From contig CP136064.1 in NCBI GenBank assembly GCA_032622095.1, positions 275,863,614 to 275,927,613 of the forward strand: DNA of 64,000 nt. Direction: 5' to 3'. The translations under genes were made by a program, and so were the position numbers. Shown here in pieces: positions 1 through 12,007 of this stretch. The first letter of the stretch is position 1, and the number at the start of each line of letters is the position of its first letter. The notes beneath the pieces are model-generated. The model saw only the letters and a program-made list of their open reading frames with translations. It was not told the DNA's origin and searched no databases. This DNA is from Siphonodentalium dalli. Lineage: Eukaryota; Mollusca; Scaphopoda; Gadilida; Siphonodentaliidae.

Positions 1-848
1 TATATTGTAAATACCTCCTATGTCAGGAGAACCGCCGATGGCCCGACGTTGGCATACACACTCACACGGCTGTATAGATTTTGTGTTAGTATTGTTAATC
101 TATATGGAGGGGTATTTTTAGTAGGACTTGTTAGACTTGACCACAACGACGTGTCAATAAATAAATTGGAACATAAACTGTGTGTTGGAGCGAAATGCCC
201 CCGAAGCCAGAGGGAAAATGAAAGTTCACACCAGGTCGAATTCGAGGTTGATTCATCGACTATTTTCGATGGCCATTTCTATTGTCAAGCTCGTTGAGTG
301 CAATAATAATCATATCTTTCTATACTAATGCTGCGTTAGTTTGTGAATATACTTTTGCATGGACTGTGTGTAAACCACTGCATAATAGTCCAGTGCATTT
401 ATGAGAAAAAATGCCAAACCCGGAACTAATTGCAACAGATTTTTTTTTGCTGGAATAAGTACATAGACCCTCCATAAACAACATACTAAAAATCGGCAAA
501 AATCGGAAAAAGGGAAATTGGTGAATTTTATGAAATAAATTTGGGGAAATTTGGTCAAATCATCAATTTATGGATTTTCATGGATGTATACAAAAAACAT
601 CAAATTCACAAATCCTACAAATAGCATGTGTATTGTGTCGACCTCAATTTCCGGAACCCAGTACTGAAAACCAGTCCCAGATTCATTACATATTTTTTTG
701 AGTTGAGTGCCTTCAAAAACGCGAGTTTACCTGATTTCGGCCCATTTTCGGGGCCAATTTCGAAGAATGAGCCAAAATATCTTATTTATGATTAATTATT
801 TAAAAGACTAGAGCAAACTGAAGGGATTTGTCAGTGTTTTAGTAATTT

Positions 849-2597
849 ATTGGTATTCGCTGGATAGTGAACAACTACTCAATTTGTAAATTTTCCTGGA
901 ATTTCCGTGACCGTTATCCAAGAAAATGTCGGGGTTGTTGTCTGGGAAAAGTCCTAACAGTATTACAACAATGTCTGTGTCACCAGACGGAGAGCGAACC
1001 ACGACAGGACCTGGGTCCTCCACATCCAGAATATCACTTATGTTGAGGGCAACCTTCGTATCAGCTTCCTCGTGATCAGACTCGAGTCGAGGAACACTTG
1101 TACTCGACTTGTTTGTGATCTTGTAACACCGATCCCTCTTGGAGAAGTATATGGCCCTGTCCGCTGGAATTGTCGACTTGCGTTCCTCCAACACTTGTAA
1201 TAGAAGATCAATGAGGCGCTCCTTGTTGGTTCCATTTGACAGGAACGCTGTAAAATTCCTCGGGATTTTGCAACGCGGGCTCTTTATGATGTATTGAACT
1301 GATGCTCTGCGATCAGATCGTTCACCTGTCTTGATGGAATCATCGATAGGCCTATAGGTGTCGGCTACAATATCGACTCGTTTGTATGTTGCTGGTATTT
1401 GATTAAGGATTATTATTCCCAAGTCTTCGAATGTCTCCGGGACCGGTGCTATCATCCGAATGGCTGCCATCAAGTCGATGATGTATCCGGAGACACCTTG
1501 TTTCTTCGGTAAATCTGCGGTATCGATGACTTCGATACTTGATGATATATATACACACCCCAGAAGCGCCCTTGTTGTAGTTTTCCTTCGGGTGCCGTCA
1601 GGATGTGTGAGCGACAATGGAACCGCCCCCAAACTGTAGTCTAACATTTTATCAATGTCAATGGCGCATCGCTTTGTGTTTGAATAAGCCAGTAGTTTAG
1701 CCATAATGTCCCGCTCCATCGTAACCTCACGAACCTTTCGACCATCAGCAGAAGATACACGAACAGTGGCGCCCATGTCTTTAAATTTGCACAGTTTGAC
1801 TCTCGCGATTGGTTTGTGGAAATGATCTCCGTGTAAGGAATCTTCACGGAACGCGCTTGCCTTTTCGTTGCCGACGGAGATGCATTTGCTGAGACTGTCC
1901 TTGATCTCTTGAGAAACCGGAGCGCCAGATGATAGGTGGTAGAGCAGGTCAGGATCGATGTCCTTTGCGAATGGGTTGATAAAGTCCTCAATAAGCACCC
2001 GCAGGACTGACATGACATGTGCTTCTCTGACCGCTTCATGTGTTTAACCTGGCACAACTTTGGGGTATTGTCTGGAGAACTGTTTATCCCAGTAACATCG
2101 AACAACATGTCCTTTAACTTCGCCATCTGGGGTCGATTTAGGACCCATTTGTCGTAGGCGCCCTTATTGCAAGCAAATTGCTTAATACCTCCGGGTACTT
2201 TGGCACTTCTGTTGAAGGTTTGCTCACCAGACTGATCAGCAGCAACACCACCGGCCACCGGCCACCGGAGAGGAGGTACTCATAAGTGAGTCAGCACTTG
2301 TCCTCCAATCCCATTGTCTATATAAAAATGTATGTATCATTTCCTATATGTGTTATTGAAATCAGACAAATAAATATGTTTAAACTAAAAACCGGCCTTG
2401 TGTTTACTTCGACAAACGGAAACTCCTCCTTGCAGCAAGACGTCCGTTCCTTTTGATGCAATGTCTTCCAATTGTCGCACATAGAAAGACCCATATCTCG
2501 CATAATTCTGCTTGTTGAATGCAAAAAATAGAGGAATGGACATTTTCCAAGACTTTAATCGCATCAAGAAGTCATTTTCTTTGACGGAGGCGTGTAT
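849..2597 (-). pseudogene. N-terminal and middle part of a multicopy metazoan nuclease-like protein (unit 1)
   Basis: Read on the minus strand, motifs appear in the order known from unnamed multicopy predicted proteins of molluscs, cnidarians and fish: NKQNYARYGSFYV (about 2535-2497), then DQSGEQTFNRSAKVPGG (about 2245-2190), DFINPFAKDIDPDLL (about 1980), SDHEEADTKVAL (about 1070) and PSGDTDIVVILLGL (about 960). The acidic HEEADT and GDTD pairs suggest a PIN/FEN-like metal-binding nuclease fold; that is inference. A LINE tail interrupts the gene at 2266-2391, and one frameshift lies near 2010-2030. Downstream of the shift, 388 codons (2013-847) remain open, the longest stretch of the three units. 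The C-terminal part is missing here and lies on the other strand. No start codon, promoter or intron could be assigned, so I treat it as a decayed copy. No gene symbol is known to me. Confidence 0.75.
2266..2391 (+). mobile_element. 5'-truncated LINE 3' tail inserted in the half gene (unit 1)
   Basis: The segment runs GGAGAGGAGG... CTTGTCCTCCAATCCC... AATAAATATGTTTAAAC, the same tail seen at 28.2, 34.7 and 55.9 kb. ACCGGCC occurs on both sides (about 2251-2265 and 2392-2397), as expected of a target-site duplication. With the insert and one duplicate taken out, the interrupted gene reads through in frame (KAG to GVAADQ), which supports a real insertion. It is oriented opposite to the gene. 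Confidence 0.7.
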
Positions 2598-3573
2598 GCA
2601 TCATATCAATACATCGTAAAGAGCCCGCGTTGCAAAATACCGAGGAATTTGACAGCGTTCCTGTCAAATGGAACCAACAAGGAGCGCCTCATTGATCTTA
2701 TATTACAAGTGTTGGAGGAACGCAAGTCGACAATTCCAGCGGACAGGGCCATATACTTCTCCAAGAGGGATCGGTGTTACAAGATCACAAACAAGTCGAG
2801 TACAAGTGTTCCGCGACTCGAGTCTGATCACGAGGAAGCTGATACGAAGGTTGCTCTCCACATAAGAGATATTCTGGATGTGGAGGACCCAAGTCCTGTC
2901 GTGGTTCTCTCTCCGTCTGGTGACACAGACATTGTTGTAATACTGTTAGGACTTTTCCCAGACAACAACCCCGACATTTTCTTGGATAACGGTCACGGTA
3001 ATTCCAGGAAAATTTACAAATTGAGTAGTTGTTCACTATCCAGCGAAACACGCGTTGCGTTAATCGGCATGCATGCTGCAACGGGAAATGACTATCTTCA
3101 ATCTTCAAAAAGGGAATTAGTCGTGCTTCAATTTAATGCTCAAAAACCCAAACTATATTGCTGCATTTAGCGAACTAGGTTCTTCTTGGGATGTTGACGC
3201 AGATATGTTCTGTCAGTTGGAAGACTTTTTGTGCAAGCTTTATGGGCAAAGAAGACCACAAACATGCAACGAAACAAGGCGGCAGATATTCTGGGAAAAG
3301 TACAAGAAAGAAAAGCAACTTATGGACCTTTCTCTTCTGCCGCCTTGCCAAGATTCTTTCAAACTGCATATTGTCAGGTCCAACTACGTGGCTCGATTGT
3401 GGCGGTTATCGCGGGAAAGTAAAATCGAGGCGCCAACCACCACATCACACGGATGGCTGGACAATGCGGCTATCAAATGGACCAACGCTGCATTCCCGGA
3501 TGACATAGCATCCCTTCTGTATAACATGACGCTGACGCTGTGTGTGTGTATGTGTCTATATGTAAATGAGTGA
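2592..3573 (+). pseudogene. Middle and C-terminal part of the same protein (unit 1)
   Basis: The plus strand repeats the middle of the gene (2598-3047, inverted copy of 856-1305) and then continues where the minus-strand half stops: GMHAATGNDY (about 3070), then after a frameshift near 3110-3140, AFSELGSSWDV, RSNYVARLW, SHGWLDN and FPDDIASLL. These match the C-terminal order of the family, whose usual Cys-rich end is only vaguely present (LCVCMCL). The GDTD motif is preserved. With 192 and 145 open codons in two frames it cannot encode a complete protein. It starts back to back with the N-terminal half. Confidence 0.75.
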
Positions 3574-3672
3574 GTAATGAATAGGAGTACATAATGTCTA
3601 GTTTATATATATATTGAGAAATTTGAGTTAGAATTCCAGGTTTTCATTATTTTAAAAAAAAGAACAAATGTT

Positions 3673-4258
3673 GTCACTTTTGGGGGAGGGGTAGCTTTTT
3701 GGTCACCATAAACATAATTTCTAACATGTCAATACAATCATTGTCGGATATTGTTTGCAATATGCCAATGTTTCCAGTAACATATGAAATTCTATGAAAA
3801 CGTAAGGTTGAACAAATGAACCTAGTTGAAATGTGACAATTTCGGTGAATCGTCCTTAAATTTTGCTGAGTCAAGAAAATTTTGCAGGAATTTCACAATA
3901 TATTAATGTTATATGGCATCATATGTCATATAGCACATGATCTGCACGACAATTATTAATGTTGGTGGAGTTATTAAGTCAGCGGAATAGTCCAATCATC
4001 GTTATTTGGAAATTGACATATTTCGCAACATTAGGGGGAGGGGTAGCTTTTTGACTACCATCAACAAAATATGAAACATATTATGAAAACCATTTGTGAA
4101 TGTTGTTCGCAATATGCTACTGTTTCCAAAAACATATGACATGCTATGAAATATCCATAAATAAATCAATCGCTGGAGTTGACATGCGACTGTTTGTGTG
4201 AATCGTCATAAAATTGTGCCGAGTCATGCTGATTTCGTCGATATGACGTCATGATAGA
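3673..4258. repeat. Internal direct duplication, unit 1 (also 9248-9833 and 14830-15415)
   Basis: Two diverged tandem copies of about 230-350 bp. Both start at GGGGGAGGGGTAGCTTTTTG (3682 and 4030) and both contain GCAATATGC..TGTTTCCA and GTGAATCGTC. No coding signal. Confidence 0.7.
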
Positions 4259-4500
4259 AATTGCAACCCAATATATTGTATATACGTATCGTAGAGGGTC
4301 ACCAGACGGTCCGAATTGACCACAATTATATTATATCTGCATGTGTTTAGTCATCCCACAATCACATGTATGATACACAGTAATTGCTTAAAATCGACCC
4401 TATATTTCAGTGGGGTACCCTATGAAACATACCGAAAAAACTAATTTCTCGTCCACTTTTGGCTATGCAAGAACCGGATCCATAAACTACGATAATTTTC

Positions 4501-5567
4501 CTATAAGATTGCACTGGTCGCATAAATTCGCATCGTTGGTGACACTTGACCTCCAGCCCTGCCTAGACTATTACTATTATCCTCGTCGAATTTATGACAA
4601 GTTTCATTACTTGCATTTGGGCTAGTTTTAGTGATGTTATCTTGTGTTTGATGGTTTTTGTTGACCCTGGTGTTTTTTGCTATACTTTCCGAGATTTGTA
4701 TTTGCATAGTCATTGGGTGTATTATCTCTGATTATGTTTTTGTCAGTATTCAAGTCGTTATTAGATGTTATTTTTGTTTGCATACTGTCGTTTGATAAGT
4801 GTTGGTGATTTATCTCTGATTCAGCAGCTATGACACTTTTTTTTTTGCAGTATACATTTTGTTTACATGTATAGCTTTCTTTGTTATTTGTTTATTTTTG
4901 GTTGAGCCATAGTTACTGATGATGTCAGTAGTTGTTAAGGATTGCTCAGTTATCTCGGGTTCAACAATTGTGTCATTTTAATTCTCGTTATTTGTTATAG
5001 ATACGAGTTTTATTGGTGCTTGTGTGTTGACAGCTGATTCGTTAATTCTGTCTGGAGATGTGGTTGAATCATTTTACTGATTTTTTGTTTGTTTGCGTTA
5101 TTTGTTATAGGTATGATATTTTCGGGTAGTAGTTTGTTGGCAGTTGAGTCGTTTATCCTGCCTGGAGATGGTACCTCTAGTTCAGATGGAGTATTATATG
5201 AGGGTTCTGATTGTATTTCGTTATCTGGGGATTTTATTGTTTCCAGAATAGCGGAACTGTGATTAGATAGTGTGCTATTTACATGTTTAGCTGTCTTATT
5301 GCATGTTGGTATATCGGTGCTAAGCATTTTTGTTAGCCTAGATGAAATGATTGTATGTATATTCAGCATATAATGGTCTTTGTTGTTTCCGTTAATCATA
5401 ACTCTATATGTCGTATGATAGCAGTTTACAGTGCAGCTTTGAGTAGCTTTGCTTCTGTTCTTTCTGCTTGTTTTTATTTTGATAACGACGTCAGCCTGTG
5501 TACCACGTCGATCATTACTTGTTCGTATTGTAATGTCGACCTCCTTGTTTTTTGTTATGACCTTATC
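4501..5567 (-). other. N/T/S/K-rich open region, possible decayed retroelement ORF1 (unit 1)
   Basis: The minus strand is open from 5567 to 5010 (about 185 codons, no ATG near the start) and again from 4713 to 4501. It reads through segments such as EVDITIRTSNDRRGTQADVV and QSCTVNCYHTTYRVMING. The composition is heavily Asn/Thr/Ser/Lys, part of which follows from AT richness. The CYHTTYRVMING stretch weakly recalls ORF1-type proteins of non-LTR retrotransposons; I cannot confirm this. The plus strand over the same interval gives only hydrophobic antisense frames. Confidence 0.35.
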
Positions 5568-6425
5568 TTATCTTATCTTATATTATATTGTAAATACCTC
5601 CTATGTCAGGAGAACCGCCGATGGCCCGACGTTGGCATACACACTCACACGGCTGTATAGATTTTGTGTTAGTATTGTTAATCTATATGGAGGGGTATTT
5701 TTAGTAGGACTTGTTAGACTTGACCACAACGACGTGTCAATAAATAAATTGGAACATAAACTGTGTGTTGGAGCGAAATGCCCCCGAAGCCAGAGGGAAA
5801 ATGAAAGTTCACACCAGGTCGAATTCGAGGTTGATTCATCGACTATTTTCGATGGCCATTTCTATTGTCAAGCTCGTTGAGTGCAATAATAATCATATAT
5901 TTCTATACTAATGCTGCGTTAGTTTGTGAATATACTTTTGCATGGACTGTGTGTAAACCACTGCATAATAGTCCAGTGCATTTATGAGAAAAAATGCCAA
6001 ACCCGGAACTAATTGCAACAGATTTTTTTTTTGCTGGAATAAGTACATAGACCCTCCATAAACAACATACTAAAAATCGGCAAAAATCGGAAATTGGTGA
6101 ATTTTATGAAATAAATTTGGGGAAATTTGGTCAAATCATCAATTTATGGATTTTCATGGATGTATACAAAAAACATCAAATTCACAAATCCTACAAATAG
6201 CATGTGTATTGTGTCGACCTCAATTTCCGGAACCCAGTACTGAAAACCAGTCCCAGATTCATTACATATTTTTTTTGAGTTGAGTGCCTTCAAAAACGCG
6301 AGTTTACCTGATTTCGGCCCATTTTCGGGGCCAATTTCGAAGAATGAGCCAAAATATCTTATTTATGATTAATTATTTAAAAGACTAGAGCAAACTGAAG
6401 GGATTTGTCAGTGTTTTAGTAATTT

Positions 6426-8172
6426 ATTGGTATTCGCTGGATAGTGAACAACTACTCAATTTGTAAATTTTCCTGGAATTTCCGTGACCGTTATCCAAGA
6501 AAATGTCGGGGTTGTTGTCTGGGAAAAGTCCTAACAGTATTACAACAATGTCTGTGTCACCAGACGGAGAGCGAACCACGACAGGACCTGGGTCCTCCAC
6601 ATCCAGAATATCACTTATGTTGAGGGCAACCTTCGTATCAGCTTCCTCGTGATCAGACTCGAGTCGAGGAACACTTGTACTCGACTTGTTTGTGATCTTG
6701 TAACACCGATCCCTCTTGGAGAAGTATATGGCCCTGTCCGCTGGAATTGTCGACTTGCGTTCCTCCAACACTTGTAATAGAAGATCAATGAGGCGCTCCT
6801 TGTTGGTTCCATTTGACAGGAACGCTGTAAAATTCCTCGGGATTTTGCAACGCGGGCTCTTTATGATGTATTAATCTGATGCTCTGCGATCAGATCGTTC
6901 ACCTGTCTTGATGGAATCATCGATAGGCCTATAGGTGTCGGCTACAATATCGACTCGTTTGTATGTTGCTGGTATTTGATTAAGGATTATTATTCCCAAG
7001 TCTTCGAATGTCTCCGGGACCGGTGCTATCATCCGAATGGCTGCCATCAAGTCGATGATGTATCCGGAGACACCTTGTTTCTTCGGTAAATCTGCGGTAT
7101 CGATGACTTCGATACTTGATGATATATATACACCCCAGAAGCGCCCTTGTTGTAGTTTTCCTTCGGGTGCCGTCAGGATGTGTGAGCGACAATGGAACCG
7201 CCCCCAAACTGTAGTCTAACATTTTATCAATGTCAATGGCGCATCGCTTTGTGTTTGAATAAGCCAGTAGTTTAGCCATAATGTCCCGCTCCATCGTAAC
7301 CTCACGAACCTTTCGACCATCAGCAGAAGATACACGAACAGTGGCGCACATGTCTTTACATTTGCACAGTTTGACTCTCGCGATTGGTTTGTGGAAATGA
7401 TCTCCGTGTAAGGAATCTTCACGGAACGCGCTTGCCTTTTCGTTGCCGACGGAGATGCATTTGCTGAGACTGTCCTTGATCTCTTGAGAAACCGGAGCGC
7501 CAGATGATAGGTGGTAGAGCAGGTCAGGATCGATGTCCTTTGCGAATGGGTTGATAAAGTCCTCAATAAGCACCCGCAGGACTGACATGACATATGCTTC
7601 TCTGACCGCTTCATGTGTTTAACCTGGCACAACTTTGGGGTATTGTCTGGAGAACTGTTTATCCCAGTAACATCGAACAACATGTCCTTTAACTTCGCCA
7701 TCTGGGGTCGATTTAGGACCCATTTGTCGTAGGCGCCCTTATTGCAAGCAAATTGCTTAATACCTCCGGGTACTTTGGCACTTCTGTTGAAGGTTTGCTC
7801 ACCAGACTGATCAGCAGCAACACCACCGGCCACCGGCCACCGGAGAGGAGGTACTCATAAGTGAGTCAGCACTTGTCCTCCAATCACATTGTCTATATAA
7901 AAATGTATGTATCATTTCCTATATGTGTTATTGAAATCAGACAAATAAATATGTATAAACTAAAAACCGGCCTTGTGTTTACTTCGACAAACGGAAACTC
8001 CTCCTTGCAACAAGACGTCCGTTCCTTTTGATGCAATGTCTTCCAATTGTCGCACATAGAAAGACCCATATCTCGCATAATTCTGCTTGTTGAATGCAAA
8101 AAATAGAGGAATGGACATTTTCCAAGACTTTAATCGCATCAAGAAGTCATTTTCTTTGACGGAGGCGTGTAT
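6426..8172 (-). pseudogene. Same half gene, unit 2
   Basis: Identical layout to the unit 1 copy but more damaged. A 2-bp deletion near 7131 ends the N-terminal frame after 202 codons (7588-6980). A nonsense codon at 6871-6873 then replaces the Gln of the QYIIKSP motif, leaving only 115 codons downstream (6771-6424) with the HEEADT and GDTD motifs. The LINE tail is at about 7841-7966. Confidence 0.75.
7841..7966 (+). mobile_element. LINE tail insertion, unit 2
   Basis: The same insertion at the same position, so it predates the amplification of the unit. It has TATAAAC in place of TTTAAAC at its end. Confidence 0.7.
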
Positions 8173-9148
8173 GCATCAGATCAATACATCATAAAGAGCC
8201 CGCGTTGCAAAATCCCGAGGAATTTGACAGCGTTCCTGTCAAATGGAACCAACAAGGAGCGCCTCATTGATCTTATATTACAAGTGTTGGAGGAACGCAA
8301 GTCGACAATTCCAGCGGACAGGGCCATATACTTCTCCAAGAGGGATCGGTGTTACAAGATCACAAACAAGTCGAGTACAAGTGTTCCGCGACTCGAGTCT
8401 GATCACGAGGAAGCTGATACGAAGGTTGCTCTCCACATAAGAGATATTCTGGATGTGGAGGACCCAAGTCCTGTCGTGGTTCGCTCTCCGTCTGGTGACA
8501 CAGACATTGTTGTAATACTGTTAGGACTTTCCCCAGACAACAACCCCGACATTTTCTTGGATAACGGTCACGGTAATTCCAGGAAAATTTACAAATTGAG
8601 TAGTTGTTCACTATCCAGCGAAACACGCGTTGCGTTAATCGGCATGCATGCTGCAACGGGAAATGACTATCTTCAATCTTCAAAAAGGGAATTAGTCGTG
8701 CTTCAATTTAATGCTCAAAAACCCAAACTATATTGCTGCATTTAGCGAACTAGGTTCTTCTTGGGATGTTGACGCAGATATGTTCTGTCAGTTGGAAGAC
8801 TTTTTGTGCAAGCTTTATGGGCAAAGAAGACCACAAACATGCAACGAAACAAGGCGGCAGATATTCTGGGAAAAGTACAAGAAAGAAAAGCAACTTATGG
8901 ACCTTTCTCTTCTGCCGCCTTGCCAAGATTCTTTCAAACTGCATATTGTCAGGTCCAACTACGTGGCTCGATTGTGGCGGTTATCGCGGGAAAGTAAAAT
9001 CGAGGCGCCAACCACCACATCACACGGATGGCTGGACAATGCGGCTATCAAATGGACCAACGCTGCATTCCCGGATGACATAGCATCCCTTCTGTATAAC
9101 ATGACGCTGACGCTGTGTGTGTGTATGTGTCTATATGTAAATAAGTGA
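8167..9148 (+). pseudogene. C-terminal half gene, unit 2
   Basis: Same structure and same frameshift (8167-8745 then 8711-9148). Differences are minor, for example GLSPDNN in place of GLFPDNN. Confidence 0.75.
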
Positions 9149-10075
9149 GTAATGAATAGGAGTACATAATGTCTAGTTTATATATATATTGAGAAATTTG
9201 AGTTAGAATTCCAGGTTTTCATTATTTAAAAAAAAAGAACAAATGTTGTCACTTTTGGGGGAGGGGTAGCTTTTTGGTCACCATAAACATAATTTCTAAC
9301 ATGTCAATACAATCATTGTCGGATATTGTTTGCAATATGCCAATGTTTCCAGTAACATATGAAATTCTATGAAAACGTAAGGTTGAACAAATGAACCTAG
9401 TTGAAATGTGACAATTTCGGTGAATCGTCCTTAAATTTTGCTGAGTCATGAAAATTTTGCAGGAATTTCACAATATATTAATGTTATATGGCATCATATG
9501 TCATATAGCACATGATCTGCACGACAATTATTAATGTTGGTGGAGTTATTAAGTCAGCGGAATAGTCCAATCATCGTTATTTGGAAATTGACATATTTCG
9601 CAACATTAGGGGGAGGGGTAGCTTTTTGACTACCATCAACAAAATATGAAACATATTATGAAAACCATTTGTGAATGTTGTTCGCAATATGCTACTGTTT
9701 CCAAAAACATATGACATGCTATGAAATATCCATAAATAAATCAATCGCTGGAGTTGACATGCGACTGTTTGTGTGAATCGTCATAAAATTGTGCCGAGTC
9801 ATGCTGATTTCGTCGATATGACGTCATGATAGAAATTGCAACCCAATATATTGTATATACGTATCGTAGAGGGTCACCAGACGGTCCGAATTGACCACAA
9901 TTATATTATATCTGCATGTGTTTAGTCATCCCACAATCACATGTATGATACACAGTAATTGCTTAAAATCGACCCTATATTTCAGTGGGGTACCCTATGA
10001 AACATACCGAAAAAACTAATTTCTCGTCCACTTTTGGCTATGCAAGAACCGGATCCATAAACTACGATAATTTTC

Positions 10076-11142
10076 CTATAAGATTGCACTGGTCGCATAA
10101 ATTCGCATCGTTGGTGACACTTGACCTCCAGCCCTGCCTAGACTATTACTATTATCCTCGTCGAATTTATGACAAGTTTCATTACTTGCATTTGGGCTAG
10201 TTTTAGTGATGTTATCTTGTGTTTGATGGTTTTTGTTGACCCTGGTGTTTTTTGCTATACTTTCCGAGATTTGTATTTGCATAGTCATTGGGTGTATTAT
10301 CTCTGATTATGTTTTTGTCAGTATTCAAGTCGTTATTAGATGTTATTTTTGTTTGCATACTGTCGTTTGATAAGTGTTGGTGATTTATCTCTGATTCAGC
10401 AGCTATGACACTTTTTTTTTTGCAGTATACATTTTGTTTACATGTATAGCTTTCTTTGTTATTTGTTTATTTTTGGTTGAGCCATAGTTACTGATGATGT
10501 CAGTAGTTGTTAAGGATTGCTCAGTTATCTCGGGTTCAACAATTGTGTCATTTTAATTCTCGTTATTTGTTATAGATACGAGTTTTATTGGTGCTTGTGT
10601 GTTGACAGCTGATTCGTTAATTCTGTCTGGAGATGTGGTTGAATCATTTTACTGATTTTTTGTTTGTTTGCGTTATTTGTTGTAGGTATGATATTTTCGG
10701 GTAGTAGTTTGTTGGCAGTTGAGTCGTTTATCCTGCCTGGAGATGGTACCTCTAGTTCAGATGGAGTATTATATGAGGGTTCTGATTGTATTTCGTTATC
10801 TGGGGATTTTATTGTTTCCAGAATAGCGGAACTGTGATTAGATAGTGTGCTATTTACATGTTTAGCTGTCTTATTGCATGTTGGTATATAGGTGCTAACC
10901 ATTTTTGTTAGCCTAGATGAAATGATTGTATGTATATTCAGCATATAATGGTCTTTGTTGTTTCCGTTAATCATAACTCTATATGTCGTATGATAGCAGT
11001 TTACAGTGCAGCTTTGAGTAGCTTTGCTTCTGTTCTTTCTGCTTGTTTTTATTTTGATAACGACGTCAGCCTGTGTACCACGTCGATCATTACTTGTTCG
11101 TATTGTAATGTCGACCTCCTTGTTTTTTGTTATGACCTTATC
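10076..11142 (-). other. N/T/S/K-rich open region, unit 2
   Basis: Same as unit 1, open 11142-10585 and 10288-10076, with a few amino-acid changes. Confidence 0.35.
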
Positions 11143-12007
11143 TTATCTTATCTTATATTATATTGTAAATACCTCCTATGTCAGGAGAACCGCCGATGGC
11201 CCGACGTTGGCATACACACTCACACGGCTGTATAGATTTTGTGTTAGTATTGTTAATCTATATGGAGGGGTATTTTTAGTAGGACTTGTTAGACTTGACC
11301 ACAACGACGTGTCAATAAATAAATTGGAACATAAACTGTGTGTTGGAGCGAAATGCCCCCGAAGCCAGAGGGAAAATGAAAGTTAACACCAGGTCGAATT
11401 CGAGGTTGATTCATCGACTATTTTCGATGGCCATTTCTATTGTCAAGCTCGTTGAGTGCAATAATAATCATATCTTTCTATACTAATGCTGCGTTAGTTT
11501 GTGAATATACTTTTGCATGGACTGTGTGTAAACCACTGCATAATAGTCCAGTGCATTTATGAGAAAAAATGCCAAACCCGGAACTAATTGCAACAGATTT
11601 TTTTTTTGCTGGAATAAGTACATAGACCCTCCATAAACAACATACTAAAAATCGGCAAAAATCGGAAAAAGGGAAATTGGTGAATTTTATGAAATAAATT
11701 TGGGGAAATTTGGTCAAATCATCAATTTATGGATTTTCATGGATGTATACAAAAAACATCAAATTCACAAATCCTACAAATAGCATGTGTATTGTGTCGA
11801 CCTCAATTTCCGGAACCCAGTACTGAAAACCAGTCCCAGATTCATTACATATTTTTTTGAGTTGAGTGCCTTCAAAAACGCGAGTTTACCTGATTTCGGC
11901 CCATTTTCGGGGCCAATTTCGAAGAATGAGCCAAAATATCTTATTTATGATTAATTATTTAAAAGACTAGAGCAAACTGAAGGGATTTGTCAGTGTTTTA
12001 GTAATTT

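Larger units (their letters stand above)
1..5583. repeat. Array unit 1
   Basis: Order within the unit: about 850 bp of AT-rich sequence with no coding signal; the minus-strand half gene (about 849-2597); the plus-strand half gene (2598-3573); a non-coding stretch with an internal direct duplication (3673-3900 and 4022-4258); then an N/T/S/K-rich minus-strand open stretch (5010-5567). The unit ends in a short TTATC repeat. Inverted arms of 450 bp lie at 856-1305 and 2598-3047. Confidence 0.9.
5584..11158. repeat. Array unit 2
   Basis: Same layout as unit 1, with inverted arms at 6433-6882 and 8173-8622. It differs by a 12-13-bp deletion near 6090, a 2-bp deletion near 7131 that breaks the minus-strand frame, and a private nonsense change at 6871-6873. 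Confidence 0.9.

Noticed and set aside
1038-1235. Arg/Ser-rich 65-codon frames in the inverted arms
   Set aside because: Shadow frames of the nuclease-like coding strand.
4410-4625. 71-codon plus-strand frame repeated in each unit
   Set aside because: Overlaps the minus-strand N/T/S-rich region; conserved only because the units are duplicates.
5449-5880. 143-codon plus-strand frame with a hydrophobic start (also units 1, 3 and 4)
   Set aside because: Hydrophobicity is the antisense image of the Asn/Thr/Lys-rich minus strand; it crosses the TTATC repeat and has no domain.
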